Positions 28,222-36,008 of a stretch of 64,000 nucleotides of DNA are shown piece by piece; position 1 is the stretch's first letter; every line of letters begins with the position of its first letter. The notes beneath the pieces are model-generated. The model was not told where the DNA came from and ran no database searches. It saw only the letters and a program-made list of their open reading frames with translations. The stretch lies in NCBI GenBank assembly GCA_020853575.1, contig JADYYP010000045.1, positions 310,001 through 374,000 on the forward strand. The letters are read 5' to 3'. Made by a program: the position numbers and the translations under genes. The DNA comes from Planctomycetota bacterium. Lineage in GTDB: Bacteria > Planctomycetota > UBA1135 > GCA-002686595.

Positions 28222-30288
28222 GTGAGTACACCCGGTGCCCGCCTTGGACTCGCGACGACCCTGCGCGCCGCGCTCAATGCCGGACTGCTGGTCGGGCTGG
28301 TCGTCGGAATCGCCGATGGACTTGGGGCTGGGCTGCGCACGGGCACCGAGGGCCTGGTGACCTGGCTCGGATGCCTGGCCGCCGCGGCGCTGATCTATGG
28401 TCTGGTGTGGAGCGCCGTGGCGCTGCTCTTCGGGCTCGCACTGCACGCGCGGCTCCGCGAGCGCGACCTCGGGCAGCGTTTCGCGGCAGTGTGCGCTCCG
28501 GTGCTCGGACTCGGCCTGTTCACCGAGCTGTATTGGTGGACGCGCCCGTTCCTGTTCTACGGCCTGCCGGCGACGGATCCCAAGCGACTGGCGGTCGCGC
28601 TGCTCTTGCTGCCGGCAGCTCTCGCGTTGGGCTACGCGCTGGTTCACTTGGGCCGCAGGTTGCCCAACGCCTTGCGCTGGGCGGGCGCCGCGCTGGTGCC
28701 GGTCGCGTGGCTCGGTGGGGGCGCGTTCATCGTGCACAGCTCCCGCGAGGCGGCGGAGTTCGGCAAGCTCAACGAGCGCACGCGCGAGTTGCCCAACGTG
28801 CTGCTGTTCGTGTGCGACGCGATGCGCGCGGACAAGCTCGGTTGCTATGGCGACGAGCGCGTGCAGACGCCTCGCATGGACCAACTCGCGCGCGAAGGCG
28901 TGTTGTTCGAGCGCGCGCTGGTGCAGGCGCCGTTCACGGGCTCGAGCTTCGGCTCGTACTTCACCGGGAAGTACCCGCGCCGACATGGGTTCGTGAAAAT
29001 GGCCGCCGATACCCGCATGGCGCCCAACATCACGTTGGCCTCGCACCTGAAGAGCGCGGCACTTCTCCGAGGCGGACGCCTCGAGCCGACGGACTACCAG
29101 TGCATCACCTTCATGACCGGCGCCATCAGCCAAGCGAGCGGCCTGGCGCGCGGTTTCGACGCGTATTTCGAGGCCTTCATGGGCCACGACTTGGTCGATG
29201 TGCAGAATCCTTGGAGCGTTTTCCGCTCCGAGCTCGTGCTCTCGATCTTCAAGGCCAAGCTCGAGCAGCGCCTGACGAGCACGCCCGTCGCGGACGAGGC
29301 CGCGCGCTGGTTCGCGGAGCACGGCGACAAGCGCTTCTTCGCGATGGTGCACTTGTTCTCGACCCACACGCCCTACGATCCGCCCCAGGATCTGCGCGAC
29401 CTGTACTGTGATCCGACGTACGACGGTCCGGTGCGCGTGTTCCGTTCGGACCACGCGCACGCGATCCACCGCGGACACGCAACGCCCAGTGAAGCGGACA
29501 AGCGCCAGATCGCGGACCTGTATGCGGGCGGGGTGACGCACACCGATCGACAGATCGCTCAGGTGCTGGCGGCGCTCGAGGCGCGCGGCGTGCTCGACGA
29601 CACGATCGTGATCGTCACGGCCGACCACGGCGAGGAGCTCGGCGAGCACGGCGTGTGGGAGCACAACCACATGTTCCAGTCGAATCTGCGGGTACCGCTG
29701 ATCGTGTCGTGGCCGAACAGGTTGCCCTTTGGACGCAGGGTCTCGGCGCTAGTGGAGTCGATCGACCTGGTTCCGACCGTGTGCGAGTGGATCGGGCTCG
29801 CGCCCCCGTTCGAGGAGCGCCTCGACGACCAAGGGCGCAACTACGGCGCGCTCGATGGGCTGAGCTTGGCGCCCCTCGTCGAAGGCCGCGTGGACTCCGT
29901 GCGCGAATTCTCGTTCGCCGAGAACGGCGTCGAGATGTCGGTGCAGGATCTGGAGTGGAAGCTGGTCGTGCCGTTCGTCGACCAGCAGATGAACGTGTTC
30001 TCGCTCCAGGGCCGCAGTTTCGAATCGCTCGAGTCGCTCGCCTCGAGCAAGCCGCGCCTGTTCCACCTGGCGAGCGACCCCGGCGAGCTGCACGACGTCG
30101 TGGAGCGTGAGCGACCGGTTGCCGAGCGCTTGTTCGCCGAGCTGCAGGGCTGGGACGCTTCGATGCCCATCCCGCGCATCGAGATCGTGCTCTCCGACCG
30201 CGACCGCGAGGAACACGCGCGGCGCTTGCGCGAGCTGGGCTACGCGGACGGCATCGGTCGCGACGTCGCGCCCTCGAAAGGCAAGTGA
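28222..30288 (+). CDS. Membrane-anchored sulfatase-fold (alkaline phosphatase superfamily) enzyme with Thr nucleophile position
   Basis: A 688-residue protein. The first 180 residues form about five membrane helices. The rest is a sulfatase-fold domain with metal-site aspartates Asp199 and Asp204 (VCDAMRADKLGCYG) and Asp468-His469 (TADHGEELGEHG). Where sulfatases have CxPSR ahead of LLTGRYPHRHG, this protein has Thr239 (APFTGSSFGSYFTGKYPRRHG). It therefore lacks the formylglycine cysteine and resembles Thr-nucleophile phosphotransferases or phosphatases. It may move or remove phosphate-linked groups on the surface glycan. GTG 28222 is the first start before the first helix; the next gene overlaps by 4 nt. 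Confidence 0.85.
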   Translation: MSTPGARLGLATTLRAALNAGLLVGLVVGIADGLGAGLRTGTEGLVTWLGCLAAAALIYGLVWSAVALLFGLALHARLRERDLGQRFAAVCAPVLGLGLFTELYWWTRPFLFYGLPATDPKRLAVALLLLPAALALGYALVHLGRRLPNALRWAGAALVPVAWLGGGAFIVHSSREAAEFGKLNERTRELPNVLLFVCDAMRADKLGCYGDERVQTPRMDQLAREGVLFERALVQAPFTGSSFGSYFTGKYPRRHGFVKMAADTRMAPNITLASHLKSAALLRGGRLEPTDYQCITFMTGAISQASGLARGFDAYFEAFMGHDLVDVQNPWSVFRSELVLSIFKAKLEQRLTSTPVADEAARWFAEHGDKRFFAMVHLFSTHTPYDPPQDLRDLYCDPTYDGPVRVFRSDHAHAIHRGHATPSEADKRQIADLYAGGVTHTDRQIAQVLAALEARGVLDDTIVIVTADHGEELGEHGVWEHNHMFQSNLRVPLIVSWPNRLPFGRRVSALVESIDLVPTVCEWIGLAPPFEERLDDQGRNYGALDGLSLAPLVEGRVDSVREFSFAENGVEMSVQDLEWKLVVPFVDQQMNVFSLQGRSFESLESLASSKPRLFHLASDPGELHDVVERERPVAERLFAELQGWDASMPIPRIEIVLSDRDREEHARRLRELGYADGIGRDVAPSKGK

Positions 30289-31469
30289 AGTCGACGCGCG
30301 CCATCGCTTTGGTCGCCAACACGCGCTTGCCCTCCGAGCGCGCGCAAGCCCTCCAAGTCGTGCAGTCCGCGTCGGCTTTCGCGCGTCGCGGTCACGCGAC
30401 CACGATCTACTACGCGCGCCGCCGCGAGCGCGTCGAGCTGCCCGCTGGAACCACGCTCTTCCAGCACTACGCGGTCGCACCCGGAGTGCACCCGGGCCTG
30501 CGCGAGGTTCCGTGCATCGATTGGATCGACGCCCTGCCCCGTGCGTTGCAGTTCTGGCCGGCGCGGCTCCAAGAGTGGAGCTTCTCGCGCAACGCCGCGC
30601 GCAGCGTGAGCCGCGAGTGCGCGGGTGCGCTGGTGCTGTCGCGCGAGATCGAGTGTGCGCGCGAGCTCGTCCGCGATCCACGCCGCGACGTGTTCCTCGA
30701 GGTCCATCGCGTCCCGGGCGGCGCGACGCGGCGCGCCTGGCTGCTCGAGCTCGCAGGCGCCGTGCGCGGGTTGATCGCGATCTCAGGGGGAGTGCGCGAC
30801 GATCTAGTCGCGCTCGGTCTCCAGCGCGAGTCGATCACCGTCGAGCACGACGGGTTCGAGGCTGCGCGCTTCGCGGCCCCGATCACGCGCGAGGCCGCCC
30901 GCCGATGCCTTGCGCTCGATCCGCACGCTCCGCTGGTCGTGTACACAGGCGGGCTCCTGGATTGGAAGGGCGTCGACGAGCTCGTCGACGCGGCACGCCT
31001 GATTCCCGAGGCGCAGTTCGTCGTCGCCGGAGGGTTGGCCGACGACGTCGCGCGCTTGCGGTCACGCGCGGACGGTCTCGCGAACGTGCGTATCGACGGA
31101 TTCCAACCGCCGGAGCGCGTCGCGGTGTACCTCGCGGCAGGAGATCTGGGCGTGGTTCCCAACCGCTCGCGCCCCGCGATCGCGGCGCGCTACACCTCGC
31201 CGCTCAAGGTCTTCGAAGCGATGGCGGCGGGCCTGCCGCTGGTGGCCAGCGACGTACCCGCGTTGCGCGAGCTCCTGACCGACGGTGTCGATGCCTGGCT
31301 CGCGCCGCCCGACGACGCCGCTGGGTTGGCGGCCGTATTGCGCGCCGCCCTGGCCGACGCCTCCGGACGTGTGGCGCGAGCACAACGCTTCCGCGCGCGC
31401 GCGCCCGAGCACACCTGGGATGCGCGCGCGACGCGCATTTTGGACTGGATGGAAACCCGTCTGCGTTGA
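30285..31469 (+). CDS. Glycosyltransferase family 4, divergent
   Basis: A 394-residue GT-B protein. It begins AIALVANTRLPSERAQALQVVQ and carries LEVHRVPGGATRRAW in the acceptor half. The donor domain has YTGGLLDWKGVDELVDAA and SRPAIAARYTSPLKVFEAMAAGLP. The first glutamate of E-x7-E is replaced by Tyr, as in GT4 proteins with a TSPLK motif. GTG 30285 overlaps the sulfatase-fold gene stop by four bases. Confidence 0.88.
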   Translation: MKSTRAIALVANTRLPSERAQALQVVQSASAFARRGHATTIYYARRRERVELPAGTTLFQHYAVAPGVHPGLREVPCIDWIDALPRALQFWPARLQEWSFSRNAARSVSRECAGALVLSREIECARELVRDPRRDVFLEVHRVPGGATRRAWLLELAGAVRGLIAISGGVRDDLVALGLQRESITVEHDGFEAARFAAPITREAARRCLALDPHAPLVVYTGGLLDWKGVDELVDAARLIPEAQFVVAGGLADDVARLRSRADGLANVRIDGFQPPERVAVYLAAGDLGVVPNRSRPAIAARYTSPLKVFEAMAAGLPLVASDVPALRELLTDGVDAWLAPPDDAAGLAAVLRAALADASGRVARAQRFRARAPEHTWDARATRILDWMETRLR

Positions 31470-31520
31470 TGCGTTCATTTTTCGCCGCCGCGCGGTCGAT
31501 CGAAGCCCGGCCCGGTGCGC

Positions 31521-31526
31521 TAATCT
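31521..31526 (+). promoter_or_regulatory. Candidate -10 element (TAATCT)
   Basis: TAATCT lies 10 nt before the ATG at 31537 in a 67-nt intergenic gap that also contains a short AT-rich patch. It suggests an internal promoter with a very short or absent leader. No -35 match is seen at the expected distance. Confidence 0.35.
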
Positions 31527-31536
31527 GCACGGTTTC

Positions 31537-32700
31537 ATGCGCGTCCTGTTCCTCACCGACTCCCTGTCCGATCTCGACGGAGTGGGGCGCTACACGGTGC
31601 GCTTGATCCGCGCGCTGGAAGAGCAACGCCCAGGTCTGGAAGTCCACGTGTTGCTCGCGCGCAAGCACCGCCCCACGTCCAGCGACGTGCCCGCCCACTG
31701 GCGCGTCGACGTGGCGCTGCCGCCCGACTATTTTTTCTACATGGCGCCGCTGAAGTTCCGGGTGAGCCTGGCGCTGGCTAGTTGGCGCACGGCTCGCGCC
31801 GCCAGAGGTTGTGACATCGTGCACGCGATCAAGGACTTCCCGCACAGCTACGCCGGACTCTTGGGCGCGCGCCGCGCTGGCGTTCCGTGCATCGCGACCG
31901 GTCACGGCACGTACACCGTGCAGCCCTTGCTCGATCCGCGTCACGCCGCTGCCGCGCGTTGGTGCTACGAGAACTTCGAGCGCATGATCGCCGTCAGCCG
32001 CTTCACGGCCACGCGAGTGGCACAGATCCTCGGCCCGACGCACCGCGCCGTGCAGCGCATGCGCATCGTCCCCAACGCCGTCGATGCCGAGCGCTATGCC
32101 CAGCGCGTGGAGCTCGACGCTCGCCCGTGGCACGCGCACCCCTTCACCCTGTCGATCGGCGAGCTCAAGGAGCGCAAGGGCCACCACCTCGCGCTGGCGG
32201 CGTGGTGCAAGGTCGCCGCGCAGCGCCCGGGCTTGCATCACTACGTCGTCGGCAAGGGCAGCGGCGACGAATACCAGCGCTCGCTCGGTGACCTCGTCGA
32301 GCGGGCCGGACTGGCGCAGCGCGTGCACTTCCTGGGCAACGTCAGCGAGACCGAGAAGACCGATCTGCTGCAGCGTTGCCAGGTGTTCCTGCACGTGCCG
32401 GTGACCGCCAAGGACGGCGGATTCGAGGGCTTCGGCATCGTGTATCTCGAGGCCTCGGCCAGCGGGGTCCCGTGCGTCGGCACGCTGGGCTGCGGAGCCG
32501 AAGACGCGCTGATCCATGGCGAGACCGGCTTGCTCGTCACCCAGGACGAGCCAGCCGTCGCCAAGGCGCTCGAGCAATTGCTCGACGACGAAGCGCTGCG
32601 AGCCAAGATGGGTGCGGCCGGCCGCGCACACGCCGCGGACTCGTCGTGGCGCAAGAACGCAGCCGAGGTGCTCGCGCTCTACGACGAGGCGCTGCGATGA
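31537..32700 (+). CDS. Glycosyltransferase family 4
   Basis: A 387-residue GT-B protein. The start is RVLFLTDSLSDLDGVGRYTVRLI, followed by ATGHGTYTVQPLLDPR in the acceptor half. The donor domain has SIGELKERKGHHLALAAW and a full E-x7-E in FEGFGIVYLEASASGVP. It resembles GT4 enzymes of the mannosyl- or rhamnosyltransferase kind, but sugar specificity is not assignable. Its stop overlaps the flippase start (ATGA). Confidence 0.92.
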   Translation: MRVLFLTDSLSDLDGVGRYTVRLIRALEEQRPGLEVHVLLARKHRPTSSDVPAHWRVDVALPPDYFFYMAPLKFRVSLALASWRTARAARGCDIVHAIKDFPHSYAGLLGARRAGVPCIATGHGTYTVQPLLDPRHAAAARWCYENFERMIAVSRFTATRVAQILGPTHRAVQRMRIVPNAVDAERYAQRVELDARPWHAHPFTLSIGELKERKGHHLALAAWCKVAAQRPGLHHYVVGKGSGDEYQRSLGDLVERAGLAQRVHFLGNVSETEKTDLLQRCQVFLHVPVTAKDGGFEGFGIVYLEASASGVPCVGTLGCGAEDALIHGETGLLVTQDEPAVAKALEQLLDDEALRAKMGAAGRAHAADSSWRKNAAEVLALYDEALR

Positions 32701-34109
32701 AGTTCGCCCATCCGCTGCAGTTGATCCGCAACAAGTTCTTCAAGGACACGTTGGTCCTGCAGATCAGCGGCATGATCACGGTGACGACGTCGTTCGTTTC
32801 GTCGGCCTCGATCGCGTTCTTGCTCGGCGCGCACGGGATGGGGCTGTTCGCGGTGGCGGTCACCCTGCAGGCAGCGTTCTACAGCCTGGCACACGTCGGA
32901 GTGGTCTCGGCTACGGTCAGCCAACTGGCGGCGGCCAGCGCGCGCGAGCTGCACGAGAAAGTGACGCTGTGGCTCGCGTTCTTCGTCAAGGTCTACCTGC
33001 TGTTCTCCAGCGTGATGATCGCCGCGGGGTTCTTCGCCATGCCGGCGCTCTCGCGCTGGTGGTACGGCGAGGACCTGGGTCTCGAGGAAGCACAGCGCTT
33101 GGGGATCTGGGCCTGGTGGCTGACGTGGTGGATCTTGATCGACACGCCGCGCGCCATGGCGCAGGTCGCATTCCAGTCGACCCGCCGCATGCTCGGGCTG
33201 GCGCAGATGGACAACGCCTTCGAGCTCATGCGCATGTTCCTGGTGATCCTCGGCGCGTGCATCACCGGCTCGCCGGCTGGGGCGGTCGCGGGCGAGATCG
33301 GCGGACGCGTGCTCGGCTCGTTCCTCGCCCTGCAGATGTACGCCGACGCGCGCAAGGACGGCAGCGCTTGGCTGCCGACGTTCGGAGAGGTGCTCTCGCG
33401 CGTCCCGCGCACGCCGATCCGCGAGGGCCTGCGTCTCGCGATGCGCGTCGGTGTGATCAAGAGCGCGACCAACATGGTCGTCACGGTCCTTCCACGCCTG
33501 TTGCTCGGCGGCACCGCGGGCTTCGCCTGGGTGGCCTACTTCCACGTCGCGCAGCGCATCATGGTGCTCCCGCAGATGCTGATGCAGGGCGTCTCGCGCA
33601 CCGTCTTGCCGGCGCTGGCGGAGAAGCGCGGCAAGCACGACTTCGCCGGATTCAAGAGGCTGTACTGGAAGAGCACGCTGCTGGCGGGCGCGAGCATCTC
33701 CGGCGCCACTCTGCTGGTGACCGCGCTCGTGCAACCCGTCGTGGCGCTCACCTTTCCATCCGACTACGCCTGGCCGGTGTTCGTGTGTTGCGCGATCCTG
33801 ACCGTGGGCATGATCCCGTCGTCCTTCGCGATCGCGCAGGATCCGTTCTACATCCTGACCAACCGCATGAAGCAGAACCTGGCGATCTGCCTCGTGGGCG
33901 CGTTGGTGACCGTGCCCGCGAACATCTACCTGGTCGAGCTCGATCCGGAGCGCGGCGCCGTGTGGGGGCAAGCGCTCTACATGGCGTGGGTGTTGGTGCA
34001 CTTCGGCTACATCGCGCTCTACTTCCGCCGCAGCGCGCACTCGACGGAATGGGAGCAGGGGAACGCGCAACCCAGCTCGCGCGAGCCTGCACCCGAGCCC
34101 GCCAAGTGA
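32697..34109 (+). CDS. Wzx-like lipid-linked oligosaccharide flippase (MOP superfamily)
   Basis: A 470-residue integral membrane protein with about twelve hydrophobic helices and a charged, Pro/Glu-rich C-terminal tail. The N-terminus (RNKFFKDTLVLQISGMITVTTSF) and overall pattern match polysaccharide biosynthesis (Wzx/RfbX) proteins that flip undecaprenyl-linked glycans outward. It is the last gene of the overlapping series and so likely exports the product of the preceding GTs. No Wzy-like polymerase is found nearby. Confidence 0.88.
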   Translation: MKFAHPLQLIRNKFFKDTLVLQISGMITVTTSFVSSASIAFLLGAHGMGLFAVAVTLQAAFYSLAHVGVVSATVSQLAAASARELHEKVTLWLAFFVKVYLLFSSVMIAAGFFAMPALSRWWYGEDLGLEEAQRLGIWAWWLTWWILIDTPRAMAQVAFQSTRRMLGLAQMDNAFELMRMFLVILGACITGSPAGAVAGEIGGRVLGSFLALQMYADARKDGSAWLPTFGEVLSRVPRTPIREGLRLAMRVGVIKSATNMVVTVLPRLLLGGTAGFAWVAYFHVAQRIMVLPQMLMQGVSRTVLPALAEKRGKHDFAGFKRLYWKSTLLAGASISGATLLVTALVQPVVALTFPSDYAWPVFVCCAILTVGMIPSSFAIAQDPFYILTNRMKQNLAICLVGALVTVPANIYLVELDPERGAVWGQALYMAWVLVHFGYIALYFRRSAHSTEWEQGNAQPSSREPAPEPAK

Positions 34110-34347
34110 CCCGCGATCCGTCCCCGCGCGGGACGAATTTGCCGACCACGAGTGCGCGCGCCGCGAGGCTGCTCCAGGGTGCGCGCGGCGCGCGTCGATG
34201 CTCTACGGCCGGGCCCAGGCACTACGCCAAGGGTCTGAGCACACACGAGTTGCGCAACCCTTCCGTGCACGGTACTTTTTGACTGTCGGGCTCTCTCAGC
34301 CGTCGCTCTCGGACGCGCTTCGGCCCCCAACCCTGATCGACACCGCG

Positions 34348-35799
34348 ATGCGCAAGACGCTCCTGACCTACGTCAAGCCCCACGTGCAAGAGGATCCGCT
34401 GTCGATGATCCTCGGGATCGCCTATCTCGGCGCATGCCTCGAGAAGGAGCAGATCCCCGTGGCGCTGCTCGATGAGCGCGTGGTCACGGACCAGGAGATG
34501 CGCGCCGCAATCGAGCACAACGACATCATCGGTTTCAGCGCCCTGACGCCCAACATCCGCCGCGCGATCGCTTGGGCCAAGTACGCCAAGGAGAAAGGCA
34601 AGATCACCCTGATGGGCGGACCGCACGCGTCCGTCGACCAAGGGATCTTCCTCGACAGCGGGCACTTCGATTACGTGCTCAAGGGCGAGGCCGAAGAGAC
34701 GCTGCCGCAGTTCTTGAAGGCGCTCGAGGGCGCGGACGACCGGGCACTGGCGGCCGTGCCCGGGATCGCCGGCGTGCGCGAAAAGCAGATCTGGGTCGAC
34801 AACCCTGCTCCGCCGTTGATCAAGAAGCTCGACGAGCTGCCGCTGCCGGCGCGCCACCTGCTGCCGATGCAGAGCTACTTCCGGCTCAATCCGGAGCGCT
34901 TGGTCTACATCTTCACCACGCGCGGCTGTCCCTTCAAATGCATCTTCTGTCAGAAGGAGCTCACCGGCCGCGGCTTCCGCGTGCGCTCGACGCAGATGAT
35001 CGTCGACGAGCTCGAACAGATCGTCTCGACCTACGACCCGGGCGTGATCCTGTTCGTCGACGAGATCCTGACCCTGCGCCGCAAGCGCATCCACGAGATG
35101 TGCGACGAGATCCTGCGCCGCGGACTGAAGTTCGAATGGATCGCGAACACGCGCGCCGACTGCGTCGACTATCCGTTGCTCAAGCACATGCACCGCGCAG
35201 GCTGCAGGCGCATTTACTACGGCTGGGAGTCGGGCTCGCAAAAAATGCTCGACGTGCTCAAGAAGGATCTGACGCCCGAGCAGATCGTGGAAGCCGCGCG
35301 CATGACGCGCCGCGCCGGGATCTGGGCCAAGGTGTATCTGATCGTCGGCAGCCCCGGTGAGACTCCGCAGGACATCCAAGAGACCGAGAAGGTGCTGCGG
35401 TTGGCGGGACCGGACCTGGTGCGTGTCAGCGTGTTCAATCCGCTGATCGGCACGGAGTCGTGGGACAACTACCAAGCCAACATCGACGTCGCCGACCTGC
35501 GCGAGAACTACGTGTCGAGCAATCGCTCGGCCTACGTGCACGAGCACTTCGACCAGGTGTCGCTCGAGGAGCTGCGCAAGAACATGGTGCGCTCCTACGA
35601 GAAGTGGTACTACGGATACGGACAGCGGGCCAAGCGCTTCTTCGAGCGCACGCTCTACTACATGGAGAACCCGCAGTTCGGCAAAAAGCGCTTGGGGCGC
35701 GCGCTGGGTTTGGTGCCGCCGCCGAAGTCGGCGATGAGTCATCTCAAGTCGAACGGCACTTCGCTGATGACTCAAAACGGCGGCGACGCGCTGCGCTGA
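34348..35799 (+). CDS. B12-binding-domain radical SAM protein
   Basis: A 483-residue protein. The cobalamin-binding-like domain covers about 1-160 (LGIAYLGACLEKEQIPVALLDE, LMGGPHASVDQG). The radical SAM motif is Cys194, Cys198 and Cys201 (TRGCPFKCIFCQKE), with GWESGSQKMLDVLKK and YLIVGSPGETPQD downstream. Linker LDELPLPARHLL is shared with the protein at 15394-16800, so the two are paralogues on either side of the glycan cluster. ATG 34348 is preferred; the 238-nt gap upstream contains no other gene. Substrate is unknown; a lipid or sugar methylation role is possible. Confidence 0.88.
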   Translation: MRKTLLTYVKPHVQEDPLSMILGIAYLGACLEKEQIPVALLDERVVTDQEMRAAIEHNDIIGFSALTPNIRRAIAWAKYAKEKGKITLMGGPHASVDQGIFLDSGHFDYVLKGEAEETLPQFLKALEGADDRALAAVPGIAGVREKQIWVDNPAPPLIKKLDELPLPARHLLPMQSYFRLNPERLVYIFTTRGCPFKCIFCQKELTGRGFRVRSTQMIVDELEQIVSTYDPGVILFVDEILTLRRKRIHEMCDEILRRGLKFEWIANTRADCVDYPLLKHMHRAGCRRIYYGWESGSQKMLDVLKKDLTPEQIVEAARMTRRAGIWAKVYLIVGSPGETPQDIQETEKVLRLAGPDLVRVSVFNPLIGTESWDNYQANIDVADLRENYVSSNRSAYVHEHFDQVSLEELRKNMVRSYEKWYYGYGQRAKRFFERTLYYMENPQFGKKRLGRALGLVPPPKSAMSHLKSNGTSLMTQNGGDALR

Positions 35800-36008
35800 G
35801 CTAGCGGGGCTCGAGTTGGCTCGCGTCGAGTGAGCTCCCGACAGCACCGGCCGTGCAGCGGCGGCTCGGTCGCGGTGCGACTCGGATGCCTCCGGCCGCT
35901 CACAAACGCAAGTGCTCTACGTTCCGCACGAGTTCGACATGACCAGACCGGGTTTCCACTTCCACTCCGATCACGCGGAACGTCGCGCGGCCGCGATATC
36001 GCTACTGC

